Positions 40,890-51,383 of a DNA stretch of 64,000 nucleotides are shown one piece after another. The notes beneath the pieces were generated by a model, which searched no databases, was not told the origin of the DNA, and saw nothing but the letters and a program-made list of their open reading frames with translations. The DNA is from JAGTVG01 sp942491935. GTDB taxonomy: Bacteria > Bacteroidota > Bacteroidia > Cytophagales > Cyclobacteriaceae. The stretch's first letter is position 1. Every line of letters starts with the position of its first letter. The DNA lies in assembly GCA_942491935.1 (NCBI GenBank), contig CALOCZ010000014.1, forward strand, positions 30,531 through 94,530, in the 5' to 3' direction. Position numbers and translations under genes: made by a program.

Positions 40890-41805
40890 ATGATTTTTCA
40901 TAAATTGAATATTCAATCCTCTATAAGGTCAGCTATGAAAACAATATATTTAAAACCTTTCCGGTTTCAGGGAAAGGCGAGAATCGCCATTCTATTCAAT
41001 TACGAAAAATCCATAATAGAGAAAGTCCGGTTAATCCCAGGTCGCATATGGTCTGCGGAGAATAGATTATGGCATATTCCTTATACTAAAGAAAAGCTCA
41101 AATCATTAAAATTCTATTTAACTTCAGTCGATATCATTATTGATGATTCGGCTTTTAGAGTTAAGGAAGGCAATGCCAAATATTCATCAACTCAAATCAT
41201 TTCAAAACTCGAGTTACCAAAGGTTCATGAAGCTCACATAGATCGATTCAGGATTTGGTTGAAGAGCAAACGATACAGCGAGCGAACCTGTGACACTTAT
41301 GTCGGATTAATCAAATCATTTTTCAAATTCTTCAGCAACAAGGTTATTGAGGACATTACGAAATGAAAAGCATCGTGTTATCATTTCCCTAATTTATTCC
41401 GCAGGTTTGCGGGTTAGTGAACTATTGAATTTAATGCCCGAAGACATAGATTCAGACCGAATGGTCATCCACATCAGATCTGGCAAGGGTCGAAATGACA
41501 AGATCGTTCCTTTATCGAAAATTTTGGTCAATTCATTGAGGGATTATTACAAGCATTATCATCCAAAGGTATATATATTTGAAGGCAAGGGAGGTAGGTG
41601 ATACAGTGCAAGCAGTTGCCAAATGATATTAAAGAAGGCCATTGATCGAGCGGCAATTAGGAAGCGGGGATCATTACACACCTTACGGCACAGTTATGCT
41701 TCGCATTTATTTGAGTCTGGTACTGATATCAGGTACATTCAGGAGTTATTGAGGCATGAAAGTTCGTTAACAACGGAAATTTACACGCTCGTAAGCCGGA
41801 AGTGA
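40890..41805 (+). pseudogene. Broken XerC/D-type tyrosine recombinase
   Basis: Three pieces of one integrase are seen. 40890-41366 encodes an N-terminal domain (TIYLKPFRFQGKARIAILFN) and a SAM-like core-binding part (WLKSKRYSERTCDTYVGLIK). From 41347 a second frame carries the catalytic part with the first Arg (IYSAGLRVSELLNL), and after a TGA stop at 41599-41601 the same frame goes on to the second box, HTLRHSYASHLF, LLRHESS and the nucleophile Tyr in TEIYTLVS. Compared with a normal chain, the segment joining the core-binding and catalytic domains is missing, with a shift. The enzyme is probably dead as written. It directly precedes a two-gene insert of different composition. Confidence 0.85.
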
Positions 41806-42018
41806 ATAGAGGAAATCCGGAGCCCTTATGAGGGGCTGGATTTATAATACAATATGATAACAATTATCCAAATATCCCTCTCTTTTCTGGGGGATATATT
41901 CTATTTTAGTTATCATATAAACACCTTGTGGCACATTACTTCAAAATACTTTTAATAAAAAGTAAAACTAATACCACAAAAATTTATAGGAATCTAATTT
42001 TCAACGGCAAACTAAAAT

Positions 42019-43740
42019 ATGGGCACAACTGAAGATTTTAAACAATTTAAAAACCTTGACGAAGAACAATTACCAGTTGCCAAACATAAATTACACGATT
42101 GGACCCATTTTGCGGGACTCTATGCTGCCGAGCATGTAGCGGCGACGGAGTTTGTCATCGGGGCTACCTTTGTAGCCTTAGGAGCCAAAACGATGGATAT
42201 TATCCTAGGCCTTTTGATTGGTAATATTCTGGCCGTACTGAGTTGGAGGTTCATCACTTCCCCTATTGCCGTTGATACGCGATTGAGCCTCTATACCTAT
42301 CTTAATAAGATTGCGGGGGATTCGATGACCAAGTTGTACAATTGGGCCAATGTGATCATCTTTTCGGTGATTTCAGCGGCGATGATTACGGTATCGTCTA
42401 CCGCGGTGCGTTTTGCTTTTGGTATTCCAGCCCAACTCAATTGGTACCCTACCAATGCTTGGTTTATTTTGATTGTTTTGGCTGTGGGCATCTTTGTGGT
42501 ATCAATTGCACTCTATGGTTTTAATGCGGTTTCTGAATTTTCAGGCATCTGTGCGCCTTGGCTCTTTGTGATGTTTATGAGTGGCGCAATGGTGCTCCTA
42601 CCCGCTTTGTCTTTAGACGTATTGGATAAAACCTTACCGGCAGGATGGGCTGATTTTCTGACCCTGGGCGACCAGTCCATCTGGACTGGAATCAACAGCG
42701 ACGGAGCTCCGGGCATCGGATTAGTAGAAGTCATAGGCTTTGGTTGGGCCGCCAATACCATAACCCATTTCGGGTTGATTGATATGGCCCTCTTACGTTT
42801 TGCAAAAAAGAAATCCTACGGCTATGCCACCAGTACGGGTATGATGTTCGGTCACTATGTGGCATGGATTGCTGCCGGAATCATGGGTGCCGGTGCTGCT
42901 GTCATCTTAGGAAAATCTATCGTAGAACTTGACCCGGGTGACGTGGCTTACTATGCCCTAGGTTGGTCTGGATTTGTAATAGTAATTGTTGCTGGATGGA
43001 CAACAGCTATAACAAATCTATATAGATCAGGTTTGGCAGCGCAGGCCATCTTTTTCAACCATTCTCGAAAGAAAACAACTATTATAGTGGGTCTGGCAAC
43101 CATTGTCATCGCCTGTTTCCCCTTTGTGTTTTCGCAAATACTGCCGCTACTGACCTATGCCGGACTGCTGGTAGTTCCTGTAGGAGCAATTGTTTTTGCA
43201 GAACATCAAGTTTTCCCTAGAATTGGTTTAACGCGCTATTGGTCTTCATACCGCAAGCTGACCTTTAGCATGCCAGCTGTTGCCTCTTGGGCTTTGGGCT
43301 TGATCTTTGGTTTTGGCTTGAATGCGTTAGATGTGATTTCCTTCTATTATCTGTTTATCCCTACTTGGTTTTTCACTATCTTGGTGTATACACTACTTGC
43401 GTCTCGTTATGGTGCAAAGCTGAACTACCCTGAGGAAGAGAAGGAAGAAGAAGAACGAGAAGAGTCGATTAAACACTTTCAACAGCACCAAGCAAATCAG
43501 GAGCCCATTATTTCGAAAGATGTTTCTTTTTTCTCCAAAGGATTAAAAATTATCGCGTATGCCGCTTTGGTCGCCATCTTGGTTTTAGCTTTTAATGTCA
43601 TGTTCGGTAATGCTTCGGAAACTGCCTATGTCGAAAGCCGGGAAGTCTTTTACAAGTACGCCTTCATCTGCACCATTATTTATTTCGCTCTAGCCTATGG
43701 CGCGCTACTACGCGGAAAATCAAAAATAGCTTCACACTAA
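42019..43740 (+). CDS. NCS1-family nucleobase/cytosine-type permease
   Basis: A 573-residue integral membrane protein with about twelve helices. The start HDWTHFAGLYAAEHVAATEF, the later FSGICAPWLFVMFMSG and GWTTAITNLYRSGLAAQAI resemble the NCS1 (purine, cytosine, allantoin) symporters. A charged loop rich in Glu (EEEKEEEERE) lies before the last helices. The next gene starts in the stop codon (TAATG), so the two are coupled. Base composition is visibly richer in G and C than in the neighbouring genes, pointing to transfer. The coupling to a polyol dehydrogenase makes the substrate uncertain. Confidence 0.85.
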   Translation: MGTTEDFKQFKNLDEEQLPVAKHKLHDWTHFAGLYAAEHVAATEFVIGATFVALGAKTMDIILGLLIGNILAVLSWRFITSPIAVDTRLSLYTYLNKIAGDSMTKLYNWANVIIFSVISAAMITVSSTAVRFAFGIPAQLNWYPTNAWFILIVLAVGIFVVSIALYGFNAVSEFSGICAPWLFVMFMSGAMVLLPALSLDVLDKTLPAGWADFLTLGDQSIWTGINSDGAPGIGLVEVIGFGWAANTITHFGLIDMALLRFAKKKSYGYATSTGMMFGHYVAWIAAGIMGAGAAVILGKSIVELDPGDVAYYALGWSGFVIVIVAGWTTAITNLYRSGLAAQAIFFNHSRKKTTIIVGLATIVIACFPFVFSQILPLLTYAGLLVVPVGAIVFAEHQVFPRIGLTRYWSSYRKLTFSMPAVASWALGLIFGFGLNALDVISFYYLFIPTWFFTILVYTLLASRYGAKLNYPEEEKEEEEREESIKHFQQHQANQEPIISKDVSFFSKGLKIIAYAALVAILVLAFNVMFGNASETAYVESREVFYKYAFICTIIYFALAYGALLRGKSKIASH

Positions 43741-45224
43741 TGAAAATACAAATGAAACTCCAACAACAAAATTTAGAAGAATTGGGAAGCCGTATTCCCG
43801 TGCCAACCTATAACCGTACGGACAACAAAACCGGAATCGTGCATATCGGAGTTGGTGGCTTTCATCGTGCCCATCAAGCCTACTATCTGCACCAACTTCG
43901 ACAGCTGGGTGAAGCTTCAGAGTGGAATATCTGCGGCATAGGTATACGCGAAGGTGACCAAAAATTACAGGACATTTTCAAAAAACAAGACAACCTTTAC
44001 ACCCTTCTCATAAAACACCCAAACGGAAAAATAGAACCTGAAGTCATAGGGTCAATTGTAGATTTTGAAATGGGTTTTACTAACCCGGAACCTGTAATCG
44101 CACGCATGGCAGATGCCAATACTAGAATTGTGTCCTTAACCATTACTGAAGGTGGTTATAATTTTAATCCCACAACGGGAGATTTCATTTTTGACAATCT
44201 TGATATACAACATGAGCTACGACACCCCAATGACCCGATAACCGTATATGGCTTTTTAACCGCAGCCCTAAAAAGACGTCGCGATAACGGGTTACCAGCC
44301 TTTACCATTTTATCATGTGATAATATCGAGCATAATGGCGATATGACGCGAAAGATGCTGCTATCCTTTGTCAAAGAGCAAGATGCGGGGTTGGCGGAAT
44401 GGATTGGCCAGGAAGTCTGCTTCCCTAATTGCATGGTAGACCGTATTACGCCTGTGACTACGAATGCAGATATTGAAACCCTAGCACAGACCTATGGCGT
44501 ACATGATGCCTGGCCCGTCACCTGCGAACCTTTTATACAATGGGTCATTGAAGACAATTTTTCAAATGGAAGACCTGAGTTCGAAAAAGTAGGGGTACAA
44601 TTCGTAACCGATGTAGCCCCATATGAAAAAATGAAACTCCGCTTACTGAATGCAGGTCATTCGGTCTTGGGTCTTTTGGGAGCCATTCATGGACACCCCA
44701 CGATCAATGCCTGTATGGAAGACGAAACCTTCGCAATCTATTTACGTGCTTTTCTAGATGTAGAAGCCACGCCTATTTTAGGGGACATTGAAGGTATTGA
44801 CTTGAATGATTACAAAGACATTTTGTTACAGCGTTTTGCCAATCCTAATATCAAAGACAGTGTCAGCCGCATATGCTCAGAAAGCTCCGCCAAATTACCC
44901 AAATTTTTAATTCCTACCATACATGAGAATTTAGCGACTGGTGGAAGTATCAAATTTGCAACCTTGATCATTGCTGCATGGTGTTATTATAGTGATAAAG
45001 GAATAGATAGACATGGGCATCCAATTGAAATTATCGATGCCATGAGCACCGAACTTCATCAAGCGGCCAAACAAACCAAAACCGACCCATTAGCCTTTAT
45101 AAGACAAGAATCTCTTTTTGGTAATCTAATTAAAAATGATAGATTTACTAAGTTGTATACGGAGGCGGTTCAGAAAATCTATAAGGATACCAATATAAAA
45201 AAGTATATGAAGGATATGATTTGA
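43740..45224 (+). CDS. Mannitol dehydrogenase family protein (polyol/uronate dehydrogenase)
   Basis: A 494-residue member of the long-chain polyol dehydrogenases. The NAD-binding start is IVHIGVGGFHRAHQAYY (about 31-47). The catalytic group is KLRLLNAGHS, with Lys299, Asn304 and His307 in the expected spacing. Family members oxidise mannitol, fructuronate, tagaturonate or arabinitol with NAD(P), and the exact substrate is not clear. Its start overlaps the permease stop, so it is expressed with it. The codon use resembles the permease, not the flanking genes. Confidence 0.92.
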   Translation: MKIQMKLQQQNLEELGSRIPVPTYNRTDNKTGIVHIGVGGFHRAHQAYYLHQLRQLGEASEWNICGIGIREGDQKLQDIFKKQDNLYTLLIKHPNGKIEPEVIGSIVDFEMGFTNPEPVIARMADANTRIVSLTITEGGYNFNPTTGDFIFDNLDIQHELRHPNDPITVYGFLTAALKRRRDNGLPAFTILSCDNIEHNGDMTRKMLLSFVKEQDAGLAEWIGQEVCFPNCMVDRITPVTTNADIETLAQTYGVHDAWPVTCEPFIQWVIEDNFSNGRPEFEKVGVQFVTDVAPYEKMKLRLLNAGHSVLGLLGAIHGHPTINACMEDETFAIYLRAFLDVEATPILGDIEGIDLNDYKDILLQRFANPNIKDSVSRICSESSAKLPKFLIPTIHENLATGGSIKFATLIIAAWCYYSDKGIDRHGHPIEIIDAMSTELHQAAKQTKTDPLAFIRQESLFGNLIKNDRFTKLYTEAVQKIYKDTNIKKYMKDMI

Positions 45225-45238
45225 AATCTACTATTCCG

Positions 45239-45279
45239 ATTCTATATTAATACAAAAACGGCAAGGTGAATACATGCCA
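45239..45279 (+). repeat. Dispersed intergenic element, copy 1
   Basis: This sequence, around AAAACGGCAAGGTGAATAC, matches the copy at 57359 in about 32 of 42 positions. It lies just after the mannitol dehydrogenase stop, at the right edge of the GC-richer insert. Confidence 0.4.
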
Positions 45280-45374
45280 ACCGTTGTAACCAATTAACTT
45301 TCTGTAGTAAACAATATTAGCTCACATGATTTTACAATAGTGCAGAAAAGAACAATGAAATATTATTATCAGAT

Positions 45375-47441
45375 ATGAAATACTTTAAAATCACAGGAAT
45401 TATCCTGCTACTGTTGATCTCCGGATCAGTTATATTTATTTTATATACAACTGGAAAAGAGACAATATTTAATGTCGGTCCAGAATTTGAATATGCCGGA
45501 TTATCTGATATAAAAAATGGGCAATATGACAAAAAACGCGATTATATCATCCTGAGCGACGGAACAAAAATTGCTATTACCATTTTGATCCCTAACAACG
45601 GGGATCAAAATGAATTCCCTGTAATACTCAAATATTCACCTTACACAAGTAGTATTGTTGTGCCAGGAATGTCCTTGCTTGACAAGATCGGATCCAAGTA
45701 TTATACCGGAAAATGGGGGCCTGACTACGAGGGTGAATATCTTATTAAGATAAATACATTTACTAGTAATGGTTATGCTATGGCCTTTGTTGATATGCGA
45801 GGAACAGGTTCTTCTACGGGATACTCGGGTGCTTTCGACGATATATTTATCCAAGATTCGGAAGAAATACTTGCCTGGATTGCTGATCAACCCTGGTCAA
45901 ATAAAAAAATTGGAATGATGGGACAGTCATACATCGGATGGAGTCAATTTGCAGCGGCAAGCACAAAATCACATTATCTCAAGTGCATAGTGCCAGAGGT
46001 GATCTTTTACAATATGTATACAGAGGCTCTCCGGCCTGGTGGTATTTTGGCTCAAAGATGGCTGAATGAATATTCGGAATCAACAGTTGAACTTAACAAT
46101 AGGAACCTATGGAATACCAAGTTTGACATCCCTTCATTTCCATCAGAACCTGTTATCGATGAAGATGGAGACGGAAAACTTTATGATGAAGTTCCAATCC
46201 TAATAGAAAATGACCTGAATGCATATGATGGAAAGATTGAATATGCTGATGGGAATGAAAGAAAAGGAAGTGCGTATATATCCTTGACAAGGGAACACGA
46301 TAAAAATATATGGCCAAAAGAAGTTGGAACAACAATTAAGTATATTGACGACACGATTAATTTTTATGGTTCTAAGCAATCCTTTGCAGATATTAGCGTT
46401 GATTATTTGATCAATAGTTTAAAAGAAACTAAAATACCAGTCTTATTACTTGGAGGGTTCTTCGATGGATTTTCAAGAGGCACATTGCAAAGTTATGCAA
46501 ATCTCCAGAATACCAATCCCGTTTCTCTTTTAATGACCCCTCGAGTTCACCTGGGTTTGACTCCGAAATATTGGGAATGGTTGGAAATGAACTATTCTTC
46601 CTTCCAGCAGATACTTTCAACTGAATTACAGTTTTTCGATAGATACCTTAAGGGAATTGACAATGGATATGATTCAAAACCACCGGTAAAAATTTACACT
46701 GCATTTGATGGATGGAATTACTATGATTCATGGCCTCCTATAGAAGCAACATCGATGAGTTACAGTTTGGGTGCGGCCAATTCACTGGGGGAAAACTATG
46801 AAAGTGATACGGTATATGCTTATGAAGTAGATTTTACGCATAGTTCATCGTATGGATCCAATGAGTTTAACCCTCAAATGATGCATCGGTGGAATGACTC
46901 ATTGATGATACGAAATGAGCATGATAAAAAGTGCCTGGTCTTTGAAACCGATGTTTTAGTTAATTCAGTCACTATTATGGGAAGCCCTGTCATCAATTTA
47001 AATATTTCTTCAAATCAAAACAATGCAGATATCTTTGTGTATTTGAGCGATGTAGATACCGCGGGAGTAGTCCATTATGTTACCGAAGGCAAGCTCCGTG
47101 CCGGATGGCACAAATTATTCAACAACAACATTATGGTCGATGGTCTTTATAATGTAAAACCCGAATTGCCCTGGCATTCTTTTAGGAAGGAGGATTATGA
47201 TTCAATTCCCTTTACCAATAATTCGATTGTAAACTTGAAATTTGACCTAAAGCCGCAGGCATGGAAATTCAGACCAGGACACAAGATCAGAATATCTATC
47301 GCTGGTGCTGATTATAAGAACTACGAATTTAATCCGGCTATAAGCCCTGATAATACATTGGGAAATTGTAAACCAACAACTCTGAACATATATACCGGTG
47401 AAAAATATCAATCGCATTTAGAATTACCCATAATTAATTGA
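45375..47441 (+). CDS. CocE/NonD-family (S15-type) hydrolase
   Basis: A 688-residue alpha/beta hydrolase of the X-Pro dipeptidyl-peptidase/CocE group. One N-terminal membrane anchor or signal (about 5-25) is followed by the catalytic domain: FVDMRGTGSSTGYSGAFDD, the nucleophile elbow MMGQSYIGWSQ with Ser185, and a C-terminal jelly-roll (APQAWKFRPGHKIRISIAGA-like KFRPGHKIRISIAGADYKN). It likely hydrolyses esters or N-terminal dipeptides outside the cytoplasm. It returns to the usual AT-rich composition and stands alone. Confidence 0.85.
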   Translation: MKYFKITGIILLLLISGSVIFILYTTGKETIFNVGPEFEYAGLSDIKNGQYDKKRDYIILSDGTKIAITILIPNNGDQNEFPVILKYSPYTSSIVVPGMSLLDKIGSKYYTGKWGPDYEGEYLIKINTFTSNGYAMAFVDMRGTGSSTGYSGAFDDIFIQDSEEILAWIADQPWSNKKIGMMGQSYIGWSQFAAASTKSHYLKCIVPEVIFYNMYTEALRPGGILAQRWLNEYSESTVELNNRNLWNTKFDIPSFPSEPVIDEDGDGKLYDEVPILIENDLNAYDGKIEYADGNERKGSAYISLTREHDKNIWPKEVGTTIKYIDDTINFYGSKQSFADISVDYLINSLKETKIPVLLLGGFFDGFSRGTLQSYANLQNTNPVSLLMTPRVHLGLTPKYWEWLEMNYSSFQQILSTELQFFDRYLKGIDNGYDSKPPVKIYTAFDGWNYYDSWPPIEATSMSYSLGAANSLGENYESDTVYAYEVDFTHSSSYGSNEFNPQMMHRWNDSLMIRNEHDKKCLVFETDVLVNSVTIMGSPVINLNISSNQNNADIFVYLSDVDTAGVVHYVTEGKLRAGWHKLFNNNIMVDGLYNVKPELPWHSFRKEDYDSIPFTNNSIVNLKFDLKPQAWKFRPGHKIRISIAGADYKNYEFNPAISPDNTLGNCKPTTLNIYTGEKYQSHLELPIIN

Positions 47442-47767
47442 ACCCCTTGCTATGTGAAAACATTAGTATAAAAATAACTGGTTACAATAATGTATAAAGA
47501 GCTGAACATCTTATTACATAATAAACATAAATGATATTGTCATATATTTAGTTTGAACAATAGAATTTGTGAAGAATGCATTCATTGTAATACCAAATTA
47601 TTGGGGGTATTGTTCTTCTTCTTAATCTTTTATCTATAAATGAAAAAAACAACTAATACATTAGTTGTTTAACTATATTTTTAGTTGTAATATTATGATG
47701 ATGATTTATGATGAATAAATATTCGCATTGAAAGATGATATGTGAATTAATCTAATATGGCAAAAAC
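47442..47767. other. Intergenic region with operator-like repeats
   Basis: No gene seen. The inverted repeat at 47648-47669 and a third half site at 47681-47688 are listed separately. The rest is AT-rich. Confidence 0.45.
47648..47688 (+). promoter_or_regulatory. Operator-like inverted repeat upstream of the FtsX-type permease
   Basis: AACAACTAA and TTAGTTGTT are perfect 9-bp arms around TACA. A further TTAGTTGT starts at 47681, exactly 20 bases after the second arm, so all half sites would face the same side of the helix. It lies 80-120 bases before the permease ATG. This looks like a site for a dimeric repressor or response regulator; which one is not shown. Confidence 0.45.
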
Positions 47768-50141
47768 ATGTTCAGATATTTTTTAAAATTAAGCTTTAGA
47801 AATCTAAACAAAAATAAAAGCAACACGCTTGTCAATGTTTTTAGTCTCTCATTTGGAATTACCATTCTATTGCTCATTGCAATCTATGCTCGAAATGAGT
47901 TAAACGTTGACAATTTTCACACAAATTTATCCAGGATTTATAAAGTATCATATGGCAAATCAAGTGGCACACCCGGTCCGCTTTCTGAATTACTCAAAAA
48001 TAATTTCCCTGAGATTCAGGATGCTACCCATATAGAAACCCATCAGTTATTTGCTTTTTCGCCTGTTTTAAGTTACAACAACGAGATATTCGAAATAGAA
48101 CATTATTATTCTATCGATTCTGATTTCTTCAATGTTTTTGATTTTCAGGTACTACAAGGTGATATAAATAAAGCTATAAATACACCATTCTCAATCATCC
48201 TAACTGAAAGTGAGGCTTTGCGAATGTTTAAAAACAAAAACCCTATCGGAGAAACAATAATATGGAGGACTTTTCAGGATCATACATTTACCATACAAGC
48301 AATTGTCAAAAACACTACACAAAATTCTTCGATACAATTTAATGGACTAATTTCAGAAGCATCAGTAAAAAAAATGACACCTTATTATACTGATAACTGG
48401 GGATTTGTTGTTTATGAAACCTATCTGCATTTAAATCCTAATGTTGATCCATTTAAATTTGAAAAAAAGTTAAAAACATACCTTATTGAATATTACAAAA
48501 AGAACCTTGCTAACGAAGCCTGTCATGCCGATGCTGAATTAACTCCTTTAAGCTTACATCGGCTAAAGGATGTTTATTTTAATAAGAACCTTACAAACGA
48601 TACTACAAATCGAGGAAATTTGTTTCTAATACGAGTGTTAATAGGGATAGGTATTGTAATCATGTTATTGTCCATAATAAATTATATAAACCTTTCTACT
48701 GCCAGGGCATCGCTGAGAAAAAAAGAAATTGGTGTACAGAAAATTATTGGATCGAACACATCTACACTAATCTTACAATATTTAACAGAAACAATTATTG
48801 TCAGTTTAATTGCATCAATTATCGGTTTTATTGTTGCTATGTCTTTTTTGCCAGGTTTTAGCCAGTTTATGAATGTTAACCAAGGTTTGAAGTTTTCATA
48901 TTCTATTCTTATTTTTTTCGTACCCGGGATTTTATTGTTAGGAATAATTGCTGGAATCTATCCTGCTTTCTTTTTGTCTTCCCAAAAAGCTGTAAATATT
49001 TTTAAAAAGGATTCTGGTCAGCAGCATAAAGGAATCAATCTTCGCAATTTCCTTGTTATCTTTCAGTTTTTTGTCTCAATTACTTTAATTGCAGTCACTT
49101 TTCTAATTGTAAAGCAAGTAAATTTTATTAAAAATAAAGAGCTTGGCATAAATAAAGAGCACATAATATTTGCAAAATTACCATATCAGATATTTCGTGG
49201 AGGAAAAGAAATTTTTAAAGAACGTTTACATAATATATTTGATATACAAAATGTAGCATTCTCAAGTACAATATTTGGAAAGATAGAAGATTTAAGTAGT
49301 CAGGAGCTAGACGGGAAAACCATTAATTTTGCTTCTTTGTGGGTTGATGCAGAATTTGTTGAATTGTATGACTTGCATTTAGTTAAAGGCCGATTTTTTT
49401 CAAAAGAATTGAGGACTGATGAAAACTCTACTGTTCTCTTAAATGAGGCAGCAGTGAGAGAATTTGGTGTTAAAGGATCCTTTTCAAATTGAAATACGAG
49501 TGCCTGGTGGAAAAGCCAAAGTGGTTGGGATCATTAAGGATTTTAATTATAAATCCCTTCATAATAGAATTGAACCAATGGCAATAGTTTATTTACCAAG
49601 GCAAGGTGGCTATGTAAACATAAAATTATCTGGTAGTAATATTCCACAAACATTAGATCAGATAGGAAAGATATGGGATGAACTTGCTCCGGGATATCCT
49701 TTTAATTATCATTTTCTAGATACAAGTTTTGATCACTTATATAAAAGCGATGAACAATTGGGTAAAGCTGTTTTTTATTTTTCTATAATTGCAATTACAA
49801 TTGCGATTCTTGGAATTTTAAGCCTTTCGATTTTTTTATGTGAAAGCAGGATAAAAGAAATTGGAATACGAAAAGTTATTGGCGCAAAAGTATGGGAAGT
49901 AATATTAACTTTAAACAAAGGTTTTATATATAACTTGTTGATAGCATTTATTATTGCTTGTCCTATTGCTTGGTATATAATGAGCAAGTGGTTGGAATAT
50001 TTCGCATATAAAACAAATATTAGCCTTTGGATTTTTATTGTTTCAGGATCTATAGTTTCAATAATAGCATTAACTATTGTAAGTTGGCAAAGTTGGCGAT
50101 TTGCTATGAAGAACCCAGTGGATACTTTACGATATGAATAA
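47768..50141 (+). CDS. MacB/FtsX-type ABC transporter permease (frameshifted)
   Basis: The first frame (47768-49492) gives an N-terminal helix, a large periplasmic MacB_PCD-like domain (residues about 45-270), then helices with the FtsX signature (SIINYINLSTARASLRKKEI, GVQKIIGSN). A second periplasmic domain and the last FtsX domain (SRIKEIGIRKVIGAKVWEVI) are in another frame (49464-50141). Removing one A from the three at 49472-49474 joins them as EFGVKDPFQIEI. This is the two-FtsX layout of 790-residue permeases that work with a separate ATPase; none is adjacent. Typical roles are export or membrane stress response. Confidence 0.83.
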
Positions 50142-50426
50142 CACATTCAAAGTAAATATTAATAATTAGATAAATTGTACCAAAACGCCCAGCTTATAAA
50201 CTGTGGTCATAAAACATTGGGTGTAAAGAGGGTATTCGAACAAAATCACTCGCAACAAGATTTCTATAATCTTGATAGAAAGTAATTCCAAACTCCCCAA
50301 CGTTTCATGCCGCCGATCGTTGTGTATAATGCAAAAATACTGCGTTAAACCAAAAAGTCTACATTTGTATAAAAATTGATATGTTATTGATGGTTATAAC
50401 TACAATAGAATAAATAATATAAGAAT

Positions 50427-51242
50427 ATGAAAATTGATTGGTTACTAAATTACAACCCTATATTATTGGCTTTAGGAGCAACACTTTTTACTTGGTTTAT
50501 TACAGCAGCAGGCGCTTCAATGGTTTTCTTTTTTAAATCAATCAATAAAAAAATTCTAAACTCTATGCTAGGTTTTGCTGCTGGAGTAATGATTGCAGCA
50601 AGTTTTTGGTCCTTGCTTAAACCAGCGATTGAAATGTCAGAAGAAAATGGTTCAGTTCCATGGATGCCAGCGGTAATAGGATTTCTATCGGGAGGAGCTT
50701 TTTTACTTTTAGTTGATAAACTTTTACCTCACCTGCACATGGGATTATCTACCGACAAGGCTGAAGGCATTAAAACATCTTGGCAAAGGAGTGTATTGCT
50801 TGTACTTGCAATAACTTTACATAATATACCCGAAGGATTAGCAGTTGGAGTTGCATTTGGTGCCCTAGCAAATAATCCAGAAGTTGGTATACTTTCAGGA
50901 GCAATTGCTCTAGCCATTGGAATTGGATTACAAAACTTTCCTGAAGGTGCAGCTGTTTCAATTCCTCTGCGCAGAGAGGGTTTTTCTAGATTGAAAGCAT
51001 TTAATTATGGTCAACTTTCTGGTATAGTTGAACCTATTGCTGGTGTAATAGGTGCATATCTCGTATTAACTATAACCCCTTTATTACCATATGCCCTATC
51101 CTTTGCAGCAGGAGCAATGATTTTTGTAGTAGTTGAAGAATTAATCCCTGAATCGCAAACCGGAAATGAGACTGATTTTTCTACAATTGGAGCAATGCTT
51201 GGATTTGCTACTATGATGCTTTTAGATGTAGCTTTAGGTTAG
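50427..51242 (+). CDS. ZIP-family divalent metal transporter
   Basis: A 271-residue protein with about eight membrane helices. The hallmark metal sites are ALTLHNIPEGLAVGVAFG-like LHNIPEGLAVGVAFG (around residue 133) and GLQNFPEGAAVSIPLRREG (around 170), with His/Asn, Glu residues on helices 4 and 5. FVVVEELIPESQ is the typical last metal-binding helix. It imports zinc or related divalent ions (ZupT/GufA group). It stands alone between intergenic sequences. Confidence 0.92.
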   Translation: MKIDWLLNYNPILLALGATLFTWFITAAGASMVFFFKSINKKILNSMLGFAAGVMIAASFWSLLKPAIEMSEENGSVPWMPAVIGFLSGGAFLLLVDKLLPHLHMGLSTDKAEGIKTSWQRSVLLVLAITLHNIPEGLAVGVAFGALANNPEVGILSGAIALAIGIGLQNFPEGAAVSIPLRREGFSRLKAFNYGQLSGIVEPIAGVIGAYLVLTITPLLPYALSFAAGAMIFVVVEELIPESQTGNETDFSTIGAMLGFATMMLLDVALG

Positions 51243-51267
51243 ATAACAATGGTGAATTGCATAACAA

Positions 51268-51297
51268 TTACCCATTCGCTATCTTTAAACAAACAAG
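51268..51297 (+). repeat. Dispersed intergenic sequence shared with 63.5 kb
   Basis: CTATCTTTAAACAAACA here matches CTATCTTTAAGCAAACA at 63497-63513, and the similarity extends upstream with only transition changes. It follows the ZIP transporter stop. Confidence 0.3.
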
Positions 51298-51383
51298 ATT
51301 CTTAAAGTTAAACCGGTACACAGCTTTACCGGCAAATCGTAGTGATTAATATTAATCAGACTCTGCTCACAAAAGTTGCTGAT

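Noticed and set aside
40890..41805. Integron integrase
   Set aside because: The catalytic part is of XerC/D type and I do not see the extra segment that marks IntI proteins.
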